Shown: positions 1 through 7,891, numbered from the stretch's first letter. The stretch: DNA of 15,230 nt from UBA3910 sp964626065 (GCA_964626065.1 CAZVDE010000039.1:1-15230); one strand, 5' to 3'. Made by a program: numbers and translations. The notes: generated by a model not told the origin, from the sequence alone.

Positions 1-5
1 GCTCA

Positions 6-2186
6 TCAATCCGGTTCGCCCAAGATTACCACCGAATTATACTCTGTTGTGGCCAGCCTATCCCCCCGAGGAGACCAAGCCAAAGACTTAAGGCCCCAAC
101 CGTCCCCGGCGTAGGTGAACAAAATTTCACCGCTCTGCACATCCCAAATGCGCACGGTGCCGCTGTGGCTGCCGCCCGCCAGATAACGCCCGCAGGGCGA
201 CCACCGCACAACGGTAACGACATTTTTGCCTCCCACCAGTGTCTGGATTACCTTTTCCGCCTCCAGATCCCAAATATAGATGGCGCGATCGTGGCCGGAA
301 CTGGCCAAATACTTACCATTCGGGGACCAATCCAGAGATTGAATCCAATCTGTGTGTCCCTCCAGCTTTTTGACCGCTTTTCCTGTCACCCCGTTGTAAA
401 TATGGATATCCTGGTCGTAGCCGCCAAAGGCAATCTCATCGCTGCCGGGCGACCAGGCCACCGTGGTAATCCAGCCCAGAGGATTTTGCATGCCCACCAG
501 CTGTGTGCCTGTGGGGATTTCCCAAACTGCCACCGTTTTATCCCAGCTGGCGCTGGCCAGCCTCTTTCCGTTGGGCGCCCAGCTTAAAGCAAGGATGATA
601 TCTTCGTGGCTCACCGAGTGCATACCCACCGCGAATTCAAAACCTTTTTCGTGCAGAAATGGTTTTTTGATGCGTTCCGTAAAGGTGCCCAAGTGTTTAC
701 CTTCCAGGCCGTCCCACAGATAAACTAAAAAATCATGGCCGCAGCTGGCTAAATAGGCCCCGTCGCGAGACCAGGCCAAATCTTCCACCGGCCCGCCGTG
801 GCCGGGAATGAGCTGAGAAAACTCTTTGCGCTCGTTCAAATCCCACAGGCGTATAACCCTGTCCTCGCCGGCGGAGGCCAAATAATCCCCTTGGGGCGCC
901 CAAGCCAAAGCCTTCACGGCAGCGGTATGGCCCGCGATCCGCAGCATATTTTCGCCCGAAGCGACGGACCAAATGTCCATCACACCTTTATAACCGGCGC
1001 TGGCCAAAATATTTGACTGCCTGCCCCAACCCAAGGCGAGCACGTAATTGTCCGCGTTAATGCTCTGCACCAATTCCTTAGTCTGCCAATCCCAAATGTG
1101 GATCAGCCGATCAGTGCCGGCGCTGGCCAAATAACGGGCATCAAAAGACCATTTCAGCGCCGCGACCTCCCCCTGGTGGCCTTCTAATTCAATCCGTTCG
1201 TTCGTTTGCGGATTAAGCGCTTCTAAACGCCCGTTCCTTTGCGCCACCGCCACCCAAGCGCCTTGGGGCGCGGCCGAGACCAACATGATTTGGGCCCCTG
1301 TCTTGATTTCGGTACTTGGTTCCCCGTTGCCCACCTGCCAGACCCTTAATTCAGTATCGTCTCCGTCACTGAAAAGAAACTTACCGTCAGCAGACCAGGC
1401 CACAGCCCTCACCCAAGTTTTATGAACAAAGGATTCTATTTCTTCGCCCGAGGCGAAATCCCACACCCTGACCCTTCTATCCCAACCGGAGCTGGCCAGT
1501 TTTGTACCGTCCGGCGACCACTCCAGCGCTGTAATCAAATCATCGTGGCCTTTGAGGGCCTTGATTTCCCGGCCCGTTTGCCAATCCCAGATCAGGATTT
1601 TACCGTCCCTGGAACCGCTGGCTAAGTATTGGCCTTGGGGTGAAAAAGAGATGGCCTTGATCGCGGCTTTATGGCCGGTCAGAGTCTGTATGAGCTGGCC
1701 GTCGGCTGCCCGCCAAATTCTAATTGTCCTATCATCGCTGCCGCTGGCCAAATAGTGATCATCGGCAGAAAAAGCAACCGTCTCCACCCGCTCCCAATGG
1801 GAAGCAAAGGAGAACTGGGTCCCCCACTTAGCAAAATCCGGTTCTTCCCACGGCTGGGCCGCAAATTGTAGTTCTTGCCCGCCCGCTTGCACTTCCAGTT
1901 CTTCCGGAATGAATCTATAACCGGTTTTACGGGGAATGACCACGGCCTTCTGCAAAAATGTGGCTCTGTAATACCCTTCAGCATCCGTCTCCACCTGTGA
2001 ACCTGCATCGTCCACGATTAAAAGGCTTACACCTTGCAAACCCACCGCCTGGTTTTCCGCTAAAACCACTCTGCCCGAGACTGTCAAGGCCTCGGGGCCG
2101 GCACCGAGTTGACTGCAGCCGCCGAGAGGCAGCAGCAGTAACAGTAGGCCAAGCATAACCGGGATACTGTTCCATTTTTTTGTCAT
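6..2186 (-). CDS. WD40-repeat lipoprotein with fourteen blades (726 aa)
   Basis: This is a predicted membrane-anchored lipoprotein. The signal peptide ends in the lipobox L21-G-G-C24, with Ser at +2. Residues about 34-110 form a beta-sandwich like the carboxypeptidase regulatory domain (VSGRVVL... TDAEGYYRATF). From about residue 121 to the end there are fourteen WD40 repeats of about 42 residues, with signatures such as YLASGSDDRTIRIW, YLASAGEDRVIRLWD and YLASSGHDRAIYIWD; several keep GH and WD. Fourteen equals two seven-bladed propellers. The N-terminal strand WGTQFSFASH could close the last repeat, which lacks its outer strand. Repeat 5 is degenerate, and about 22 extra residues follow repeat 9. 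Such propellers are protein-interaction scaffolds; no enzyme site is seen. ATG (2186-2184) follows AAGGGGTGGGG. It may scaffold envelope complexes, perhaps the nearby transport system, but this is an inference. Confidence 0.92.
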   Translation of the reverse strand: MTKKWNSIPVMLGLLLLLLPLGGCSQLGAGPEALTVSGRVVLAENQAVGLQGVSLLIVDDAGSQVETDAEGYYRATFLQKAVVIPRKTGYRFIPEELEVQAGGQELQFAAQPWEEPDFAKWGTQFSFASHWERVETVAFSADDHYLASGSDDRTIRIWRAADGQLIQTLTGHKAAIKAISFSPQGQYLASGSRDGKILIWDWQTGREIKALKGHDDLITALEWSPDGTKLASSGWDRRVRVWDFASGEEIESFVHKTWVRAVAWSADGKFLFSDGDDTELRVWQVGNGEPSTEIKTGAQIMLVSAAPQGAWVAVAQRNGRLEALNPQTNERIELEGHQGEVAALKWSFDARYLASAGTDRLIHIWDWQTKELVQSINADNYVLALGWGRQSNILASAGYKGVMDIWSVASGENMLRIAGHTAAVKALAWAPQGDYLASAGEDRVIRLWDLNERKEFSQLIPGHGGPVEDLAWSRDGAYLASCGHDFLVYLWDGLEGKHLGTFTERIKKPFLHEKGFEFAVGMHSVSHEDIILALSWAPNGKRLASASWDKTVAVWEIPTGTQLVGMQNPLGWITTVAWSPGSDEIAFGGYDQDIHIYNGVTGKAVKKLEGHTDWIQSLDWSPNGKYLASSGHDRAIYIWDLEAEKVIQTLVGGKNVVTVVRWSPCGRYLAGGSHSGTVRIWDVQSGEILFTYAGDGWGLKSLAWSPRGDRLATTEYNSVVILGEPD
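9..1826 (-). repeat. Tandem WD40-coding repeats, period about 126 bp
   Basis: The propeller-coding part of the lipoprotein gene repeats at about 126-base intervals. The most visible conserved piece is the plus-strand GCTGGCCAA (the Leu-Ala-Ser strand of each blade), seen in similar form near 300, 550, 745, 1000, 1120, 1490, 1618 and 1745. The copies have diverged at other positions, so the array is old, not a recent expansion. Confidence 0.85.
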
Positions 2187-2265
2187 TTCCCCACCCCTTG
2201 TTTCAGTTTATGCCGCTTTTCCCGCACCAACTGCCTTTAACAAGCTGCCCTATCCGCAACCGGCT

Positions 2266-3477
2266 TCAGCGCATCTTCTTTAATGTTTTCACAACCTGTT
2301 CCTCAATGATCTGCGCTTCTTCGTAAGCTAAATCCGCCTCTGCCGCCAGTTTGCCCAGATCATAATCACGCCCTTCATTCAAATAAGGGACCAGCAGGCT
2401 CAAAAAATAATTTGCTCTATCCAAGCCCTCCTGTTCAGCCGGTGTCACTTCCGGAATGAACAAATCCGCATAGGGGCTTTTTGCACCGCTGCGGCCTAAA
2501 ACGCGTTGAGCGGCGATTCTTCCCATCACAGTGGTGTAAATCCGGGGCTCGCCATCAAGCTCCACCCCTTGCGCCCGTATCTCGTCTACCAGCCGTTTCC
2601 AAGCCCGATCGGTGCCGGCTGACGCCACAAACACACCATCATCCGGAGCATAATGGCAGTGGGCAAAATGGGGGTGCCGGCCCCAACGTTTTAAGGTAAA
2701 CTGGTAAACGCCTTTTTGCTTCTCAATCTTGAACGCATCCCGCCACCTTTCCACATCCAAAGAAGCTAAAGGCAGCTTGGTAAGGCTGATTACCAGTTGA
2801 TCGTCTTTATGGTAGCTTAAGGGGAAACGAGAGGACACAACTAACAGCATAAACGGCAGAGGATCCTCTTGCAGCTTGGCATCAACTGCCGAATACTCCG
2901 CAATAGCATGATCGAGCTGGCCCGCGAAATAAAGAAGATCGAAAGGCTGCAGGCCAACAAAGGGAATGATGGGCCCGTAGGTCTGATAACACTCCCCGTT
3001 AAATGTCAGCAGGCTGAAGTACAGGGAGTTTGCGCCTTCCTCTTCATACTTCCCCACACCGGGCGAGTACAGTAGTAAAGTTTCATCTGTTAACACATTA
3101 TGCATCTTGAAAAAGTCGCGGCCCAACTCTTCTTTGATCCGCAGAAAAGCAAACCGCCACGGGTTAAACAATTTGGCTTCCAGAAAGCTCCTTTCCCGGC
3201 TGCTTCGATTTTGAATCCGACGATCTGGCATGTATGCTTTCAGCAAACGCCGTGGCCCGAAAAGCTGCGCCGCAATATATTGTTCGGTAAAGCCATATAC
3301 CCATTCGGGCGCTAACTCCTCCAGGAGATGGCCGTATTCGGCCTGAAGTTTTTGGGCGAACAGACTGTCCATTCTCTCCTTGTCCTTGACCAGAGGAATC
3401 AGCAAATTATCGATTAGCCGTGCGCCAAAATCACTATCCCGTTCACAAGTATAAATTAGTTTTTCTTTATTGAGCAC
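2266..3477 (-). CDS. Unrecognised protein (403 aa)
   Basis: I do not recognise this family. The frame is long and clean, and its codon pattern resembles the neighbours. It has no signal peptide, membrane segment or lipobox, so it is probably cytoplasmic. Visible parts: a helical N-terminal region (residues 1-75); a middle region of alternating strands around LLLYSPGVGKYEEEG and FNGECYQTYGPIIPFVGLQPFDLLYFA (about 135-190); a mixed region with the His/Cys cluster HPHFAHCHYAPDDG; and a C-terminal segment ending in a small helical bundle (LAAEADLAYEEAQIIEEQV) that could be a helix-turn-helix. The His/Cys group might bind a metal, but the spacing matches no motif I know. The start is GTG (3477-3475), with AAAGGG nine bases upstream. 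It follows the operon terminator and lies 79 bp before the WD40 lipoprotein gene, so these two may be cotranscribed. Confidence 0.7.
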   Translation of the reverse strand: MLNKEKLIYTCERDSDFGARLIDNLLIPLVKDKERMDSLFAQKLQAEYGHLLEELAPEWVYGFTEQYIAAQLFGPRRLLKAYMPDRRIQNRSSRERSFLEAKLFNPWRFAFLRIKEELGRDFFKMHNVLTDETLLLYSPGVGKYEEEGANSLYFSLLTFNGECYQTYGPIIPFVGLQPFDLLYFAGQLDHAIAEYSAVDAKLQEDPLPFMLLVVSSRFPLSYHKDDQLVISLTKLPLASLDVERWRDAFKIEKQKGVYQFTLKRWGRHPHFAHCHYAPDDGVFVASAGTDRAWKRLVDEIRAQGVELDGEPRIYTTVMGRIAAQRVLGRSGAKSPYADLFIPEVTPAEQEGLDRANYFLSLLVPYLNEGRDYDLGKLAAEADLAYEEAQIIEEQVVKTLKKMR

Positions 3478-3610
3478 CTACTCCTACCCTTTCTTAGAGA
3501 CGAACTCTGTTTTGCGGCCAAACTCCCGCTGGGGAAACACTTCGCCTTTGGGGCTTAAGTTCCTGTATGCTAAATGTTAAGGTATGTGACGGACAGCCAA
3601 AAAAGGGAAT

Positions 3611-3637
3611 ATTTAAAGGCGCCCCCGCAGGAGCGCC
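3611..3637 (-). terminator. Hairpin terminator of the transport operon
   Basis: On the minus strand GGCGCTCC-TGCG-GGGGCGCC (3637-3618) forms an eight-pair stem with one G-U and a four-base loop, followed by TTTAAATATT. An A-rich run (AAAAAAA) precedes it just after the stop codon at 3652. The U-tract is short, but the stem is strong and directly follows the last gene, so termination here is likely. Confidence 0.75.
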
Positions 3638-3651
3638 CCTCTCGTTTTTTT

Positions 3652-4740
3652 CTAAAAGCTGATGCTTACTTGACTGTAAATTTGATTATCCTGTTTGGGC
3701 AAAAGATTGAGCGAATCCTTAAAGTAACGCAGCCCGCCCGTAAAGACTATTCCGTCCGCCAAGGAGCGGCTGAATTCGGGGTTGAGCAGCAACCCTTTTG
3801 AGTTTAGATTATAAATCGCACCGATTTGCCATTCATAAAGCCCCTTTGCTTGAGTTAGGCCCACCAAAATGAGATTATTCTTTTCCGTTTCCCGTTTATG
3901 CACAAACTGCCCCATTACTTTTAGGCCGTTCTCGAAACCATAATCTGCGCCCACCACCCCTTGCAGCACAGTTTCGCCGGCCCGAGGCAGCCCAACGCTG
4001 CCTTCCGCCCACAAGCCCACATCACCTAATGCGCCGGCAAAATCAGCGCCAAAGATCGTGGTCTCGCGGAAAATTGCTTGGGGCGGTTGGCCCTGCTGCA
4101 TAATGGGGGTGGGGGTTTTTTCCCTGCCCCGATAAACGCTGAAGGAGAGATCAATGCCCCGCACTCCCAGCGCACTCAGCTTGAGGGCAAATTCACCGTT
4201 TTCAAAACTGTTTTCCGGTTTAATCAGCTCGACCAAAGGGTTGGGTGATTCGTTGATCGCCGGGGTGAAAAACGGTGCATAGGCCGCGCTTACACTCCAG
4301 ACATCATTCAGATAATAATCCATGTTCACAAGAAAGACGGGCAGCTTATCATCTAGAGGGTCAGCGATATTAACCGGATTGATGACATCGGTGGGGTTAA
4401 TTTGCAGGGCCGTCCCCCAGTTCAACCGCTGTTTGCCTAAGCGCAGATCGAAGTCCGCGGCATAATAATCCAAATAGGCTTCATCTAAAACTAGGGCCCA
4501 ATTGCCGCTCGGCAGAGCATAATCCCCCCGGAAACGAAGGTGCACAGCGCCGGAATCCAAGAATTGGTCCAGGTTTAAAATAAGCTGCTGGCCGCCGCTG
4601 AAATCCGCGGGATCAGCTAAAACGATACCCAGTTCACCGAGGAGCTGCCCGGTCAGTGCCGGGCCGGACGCGGCCGCATTTTGCGGAAGAAGCGCTAAAA
4701 CCGCTGCCAAAACCAAGATGTATAGAAATTGCCTTTTCAA
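3652..4740 (-). CDS. Predicted outer-membrane beta-barrel protein, DUF1302-like (362 aa)
   Basis: The product has a signal peptide (MKRQFLYILVLAAVLALLPQ, cleavage near AAA|S, residue 24) and then alternating amphipathic strands throughout, as expected for an outer-membrane barrel. RLGKQRLNWG (100-109) with NPTDVINP (115-122) resembles DUF1302-type porin-like proteins that accompany MMPL pumps in Gram-negative bacteria. The C-terminus YSQVSISF ends in Phe with hydrophobic residues at alternating positions, the signal recognised by the BAM machinery. The start is TTG (4740-4738), directly after the TAA of the LolA-like gene, with AAAGGGG inside that gene's end. It is the last gene of the operon: a hairpin terminator begins 14 bases after its TAG. 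At 362 residues it is shorter than many DUF1302 proteins, so the family label is less sure than the barrel prediction. Confidence 0.8.
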   Translation of the reverse strand: MKRQFLYILVLAAVLALLPQNAAASGPALTGQLLGELGIVLADPADFSGGQQLILNLDQFLDSGAVHLRFRGDYALPSGNWALVLDEAYLDYYAADFDLRLGKQRLNWGTALQINPTDVINPVNIADPLDDKLPVFLVNMDYYLNDVWSVSAAYAPFFTPAINESPNPLVELIKPENSFENGEFALKLSALGVRGIDLSFSVYRGREKTPTPIMQQGQPPQAIFRETTIFGADFAGALGDVGLWAEGSVGLPRAGETVLQGVVGADYGFENGLKVMGQFVHKRETEKNNLILVGLTQAKGLYEWQIGAIYNLNSKGLLLNPEFSRSLADGIVFTGGLRYFKDSLNLLPKQDNQIYSQVSISF

Positions 4741-5520
4741 TTATATACCCCTTTCTAAGCTGCGCGTGGTAAAGAGGGAGGCATCTAAGTCCTCGTCAAG
4801 CCTGACTTCTTTAATCTGCAAAATCGTTTTAGTGCCCCGCACCAGATCCTCCATTACCATTCTTTCGGCCTGCCAGCGGCCCGCCCGGGCGGATAAATTA
4901 TAAGTGGAAAGAACCCGCTGCAGTCGGCCCGTTTCATCGTAATATTCAATCTGCCTGGGAAGAAAAACACTTTTGTCCACCCACACTTTTAGGCGGCTGA
5001 AGGCGTTGTCTGCTTCTAATGGGACCAGTTCCAAGACAAAGCATTCACTGTCCACCGCCTCCCCTTCCCCAAGCAGGTCCGCCCGGTAAAAGGGGGTAAA
5101 GCCCCTGCTGCCCAGCTGTTCCATGTCATCAAAGGTGAGATCGCTGCCCATAAAACTTCCCTTTTTGGCATGGGCCGCCACCCGGCGCGTTTTGCCCAAA
5201 GCAGGCAGGTAGAGCCACATATCATCGTCTTTCATCAAAATGCCCGTGCCGCGCACATCGGCCGGTGCCAAGAATTTAGCAAGCATTTCATCTCCATTCT
5301 GCACCTGCCTGCTCCACATCTGCATTTCCCTGGTTCTTTCCTGCCCATTGGCCGCAACGATCGTCATATTTTGCGTCATGACCTTGCTCTGCGCACCCAT
5401 CGCTTCATCCATTGTGGCCAGAATCTGCGGCCCGGACAGCGGCGTGCCCGCAGCCACCGCCCCCGCGCCCAAGCTGAGCAGAAGTACTGCTGTGAGGATG
5501 CCTTTGAATAATTTGTTCAT
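4741..5520 (-). CDS. LolA-like outer membrane lipoprotein-sorting protein (259 aa)
   Basis: This is a secreted periplasmic protein of the COG2834 / LolA-like group, whose half-barrel fold carries acyl chains or other lipids between membranes. The signal peptide is residues 1 to about 24 (MNKLFKG, hydrophobic core, AVAA|G cleavage). Family-typical blocks follow: FLAPADVRGTGIL (83-95), MWLYLPALGKTRRVA (101-115) and GSFMGSDLTFDDM (121-133). The signal peptide has no lipobox cysteine, so the mature form is soluble. The ATG (5520-5518) overlaps the pump's TGA, and AAAGGTGG in the end of the pump gene serves as ribosome-binding site. The next gene begins at the base right after its TAA. This arrangement implies a fixed ratio with the pump, and a role in receiving pump cargo or shuttling it towards the barrel. 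It is more likely a dedicated relative than the general LolA. Confidence 0.88.
   Translation of the reverse strand: MNKLFKGILTAVLLLSLGAGAVAAGTPLSGPQILATMDEAMGAQSKVMTQNMTIVAANGQERTREMQMWSRQVQNGDEMLAKFLAPADVRGTGILMKDDDMWLYLPALGKTRRVAAHAKKGSFMGSDLTFDDMEQLGSRGFTPFYRADLLGEGEAVDSECFVLELVPLEADNAFSRLKVWVDKSVFLPRQIEYYDETGRLQRVLSTYNLSARAGRWQAERMVMEDLVRGTKTILQIKEVRLDEDLDASLFTTRSLERGI
4748..4754 (-). promoter_or_regulatory. Ribosome-binding site that fixes the TTG start of the barrel gene
   Basis: AAAGGGG on the minus strand lies seven bases before the TTG at 4740-4738. It is made of the last sense codons (Glu-Arg-Gly) of the LolA-like gene, so ribosomes ending there are placed to reinitiate. No ATG or GTG alternative has a comparable site. 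Confidence 0.75.
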
Positions 5521-7817
5521 TTTACTACCACCTTTTGCTTATTTTGCCGTAAACAATCTCTGCGCACAATTACCGCCGGCAGCAGGGTCAAAGAACCCAA
5601 TGACGCCACCAGCATCGTTGCCGTAACCAAACTGCCAAAATACCTTAAGGGCGGAAAAGATGAAAAGATCAGGATTAGAAACCCCGCCACCACCGAACCG
5701 GTGTTGGCCGCTATCGCTTTGCCGGTGAGGCAGATTGTCTGCCGCAGCGCGGCGGCCACAGCCAAGCCCGCGCGGCGCTCTTCACTGTAGCGGGAATAAA
5801 CATGAATCGAATAGTCTATGCCCACGCCAATGCCGATACTGCTGATCAAGACGGTGACAATGTCCAAAGGAATGCCCAACCAGCCCATTAAACCGAAGTT
5901 AATCAAAGTCGTGAGCAGAATGAGAAGAATGCTGAGCACACTGCCTTCCCAGGATTGTAAAAGCAGGCGCACGATCACAAACACGGTCACTAAGGAGAAG
6001 ATCAGGCTGGAAATCTGCCCGGCAATGATCATATCCGCCAAGGAGTTCATGAGTACGATGATGCCGGTTGGTGTCGCTTCCACCTTAAGAGACCCAAAGT
6101 GTTTGGCGCTAAGCGCTTCAATCTCTCCAAAAAGCGCTGTCGTCCCCGCAGCTGAGGAGTCTTTGACCAGCGCTTGAATGCGCCCCTCTTGGTAATCCAT
6201 CGTGAGAAATCTGCTGACCATGCCCTGTTCGTCATTCATCTCCAGCAGAAGCAGGTATTGGGCAACTAATTCCCGACTGTCGGGCACAACTGCAAAGCGT
6301 TCGTCCCCGTCCTGCAGCGCGGAGTTTACCTTTTCCAAAAGGTTAACGATGGAGGTTGGCTTGCCCACCAGCCCGGTTGCCTCCAAATCGGCCTGGAAAG
6401 CGGCCATCGCTTGCAGGATGTCCGGTTCTTGCAGATCTCCTTTGAGAACCACCTCCACACTTTGCGAACCGGAAAACTTATCTTTTACCAATTCATAGGC
6501 AATTTTCGGTTGCGAACCGTCATCGAAAAAGTTAAAAAAGTTGCTGTCCGTTTCTAGACGATGCAGCCCGCCCAAGGCCAATGCGGCTAAGATAAGAATG
6601 ACAAGGATTACCGCCGTGCTGCGTTCCGTTACCAATTGCGACAGCTTCCGCAAGACTTGATCTAAACGAGAGTCCGTTTTTTCTTTTCTCCGTTTTGTTT
6701 TTGCAGGCTGTAAAAACTTGCGTTTGCTTTCGGCCCGCAAAACCAAAATTGAAGGTATTAGGGTTAGAGAGATGAGCAAGGCCACAAGTACCCCGAAAGC
6801 GGTAAACAGGCCAAAGTCCTTCATAAGGCTGATTGAACTCGTAACATTGGAGGCAAAACCCGCAATGGTTGTGGTCCCAGCCATGAGCACCGCCGCGCCA
6901 ACCGATGTGAGTGCTGCCAATGCAGCTTTCTTTTTAGTTTGTTGCCTCTGCAGCTCCTCTTGGTAGCGCTCCAGAATATAAATTCCGTAAGCACTGCCCA
7001 AGCTGACTAAAATCACGGGCATGACCGCGTTTAAAGGGGACAGCTGTTTGCCCAGAATGCCCATGAAACCGAGCGTCCAGATTACACTGATTAAAACGGT
7101 CAAGAAAGGTAGGACAACACCCTGTAGGTTTTTGAAGTTGAGATACAAGACTGCGGCTATCAATAGCAGCACCAAGGGGAAAAGCTTGCTTAAATCAGCT
7201 TTCATGGAATCGGCCAAGACTTGGTTTAGGACCGGAGTCCCCGTTACATAAAGATCCCCGGCGTTGGGGGCCTGTTCAACTGCTTTTTGGACCGCCGCCG
7301 CAACTGAAACGGCATCTGCCTGTGGTTTGACTTCCACCACCACCAAAGCGGCATCGGCGGTAGGTGCCACCATACTGCCGCTGTACATGGGGTCCGCCAG
7401 AATAGTGCGCTTCAGTTCCGCCAAGGCGTCCAAGTCTTGGGGAATGACACCGATTAAGGGTGAAAGCTCAATGCCCCATTCAGAACCGCGGACAGCGTCG
7501 GAACTGGTTAAACTGCGTACTTGGCCAACGCCTTCAATTTGTTGGAGGACTATTGTCAGTTCTTGCAGATCGGAGAGATTTTGGTAAGTAAAGATGTCCG
7601 GAGCAGTCATGGCGACCATGATGTATTCGGCGCCGCCAAATTTAGCCTCAATTTCGTTGTAGGTTAAGACCTCCGGATGATCGGGGGGGAAAAAATCTTT
7701 TACATCAGTGGTCAGGCCCACCTGCGGCGCGAAGTAAGCGAACAAGGCGGTCATAATCAGGATTATGGCTAAAGTAAATCTGGGTGCTTTAGTAATTATT
7801 CTGCTGAAATTTGTCAC
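5517..7817 (-). CDS. MMPL/RND-superfamily transporter (766 aa)
   Basis: This is a large inner-membrane pump of the RND superfamily (MMPL, COG1033 type), expected to use the proton gradient to move hydrophobic molecules or lipids. It has the duplicated plan: TM1 at about 13-30, a periplasmic loop to about 210, five TM segments to about 360, a cytoplasmic basic stretch, TM7 near 400-420, a second periplasmic loop, and a second block of TM segments to the C-terminus. The second half keeps the proton-relay style pair D668-Y669 (GIDYSIHVYSRY). The matching place in the first half is A276-Y277 (GSAYGIYILERY), so only one Asp is present. Start GTG 7817-7815 follows AAAAAGGGG with ten bases of spacing. 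Its TGA overlaps the ATG of the LolA-like gene (ATGA, 5517-5520). The upstream tetR and palindrome imply repression. Confidence 0.9.
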   Translation of the reverse strand: MTNFSRIITKAPRFTLAIILIMTALFAYFAPQVGLTTDVKDFFPPDHPEVLTYNEIEAKFGGAEYIMVAMTAPDIFTYQNLSDLQELTIVLQQIEGVGQVRSLTSSDAVRGSEWGIELSPLIGVIPQDLDALAELKRTILADPMYSGSMVAPTADAALVVVEVKPQADAVSVAAAVQKAVEQAPNAGDLYVTGTPVLNQVLADSMKADLSKLFPLVLLLIAAVLYLNFKNLQGVVLPFLTVLISVIWTLGFMGILGKQLSPLNAVMPVILVSLGSAYGIYILERYQEELQRQQTKKKAALAALTSVGAAVLMAGTTTIAGFASNVTSSISLMKDFGLFTAFGVLVALLISLTLIPSILVLRAESKRKFLQPAKTKRRKEKTDSRLDQVLRKLSQLVTERSTAVILVILILAALALGGLHRLETDSNFFNFFDDGSQPKIAYELVKDKFSGSQSVEVVLKGDLQEPDILQAMAAFQADLEATGLVGKPTSIVNLLEKVNSALQDGDERFAVVPDSRELVAQYLLLLEMNDEQGMVSRFLTMDYQEGRIQALVKDSSAAGTTALFGEIEALSAKHFGSLKVEATPTGIIVLMNSLADMIIAGQISSLIFSLVTVFVIVRLLLQSWEGSVLSILLILLTTLINFGLMGWLGIPLDIVTVLISSIGIGVGIDYSIHVYSRYSEERRAGLAVAAALRQTICLTGKAIAANTGSVVAGFLILIFSSFPPLRYFGSLVTATMLVASLGSLTLLPAVIVRRDCLRQNKQKVVVK

Positions 7818-7840
7818 TGCAACTGATCCCCTTTTTACTA

Positions 7841-7869
7841 TTCTTAGTTGAGTGAGGCCTCACTCACAA
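7841..7869 (-). promoter_or_regulatory. Possible operator-embedded promoter of the pump operon
   Basis: On the minus strand TTGTGA (7869-7864, four of six matches) and TAAGAA (7846-7841, three of six) are 17 bp apart. The 18-bp palindrome fills nearly the whole spacer and touches the -35 box, so a bound repressor would exclude polymerase. The hexamers are weak on their own; the position of the operator is the main support. Readthrough from the tetR promoter is the alternative. Confidence 0.4.
7849..7866. promoter_or_regulatory. Perfect 18-bp palindrome, probable TetR operator of the pump operon
   Basis: TGAGTGAGGCCTCACTCA is identical on both strands over 18 bases. It lies between tetR and the pump gene, 31 bases before the pump's GTG. 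Its layout recalls TetR-family boxes such as the Bacillus FadR consensus (TGAATGA...TCATTCA). It shares TGAGG/CCTCA half-sites with the palindrome at the tetR start, although the spacing between half-sites differs (none here, four bases there). Confidence 0.75.
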
Positions 7870-7891
7870 ACGGGCAGAAAAAAACGCCGGT

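Noticed and set aside
4..8. ATG overlapping the TGA of the WD40 gene, as a possible coupled downstream gene
   Set aside because: Only the first bases of any such gene are in the window and no ribosome-binding site precedes it, so it cannot be supported.
9..1826. Regularly spaced repeats that could suggest a CRISPR array or minisatellite
   Set aside because: The period of about 126 bp and the conserved pieces match WD40 blades in one unbroken reading frame; there are no identical short repeats with unique spacers.
165..1871. Several plus-strand open frames with recurring Gly-Ala-Gly-Gln stretches
   Set aside because: They are antisense shadows of the conserved WD40 Leu-Ala-Ser strands, lack ribosome-binding sites and do not resemble proteins.
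3478..3610. Promoter for the unrecognised 403-residue gene
   Set aside because: TTAACA and TTGGCT are possible -35 boxes, but no acceptable -10 lies at the right distance; a promoter is expected after the terminator but cannot be placed.
7878..7884. Seven-T run after tetR as a terminator
   Set aside because: Only a three-base stem (CCG/CGG) precedes it on the minus strand, so it is too weak to call.
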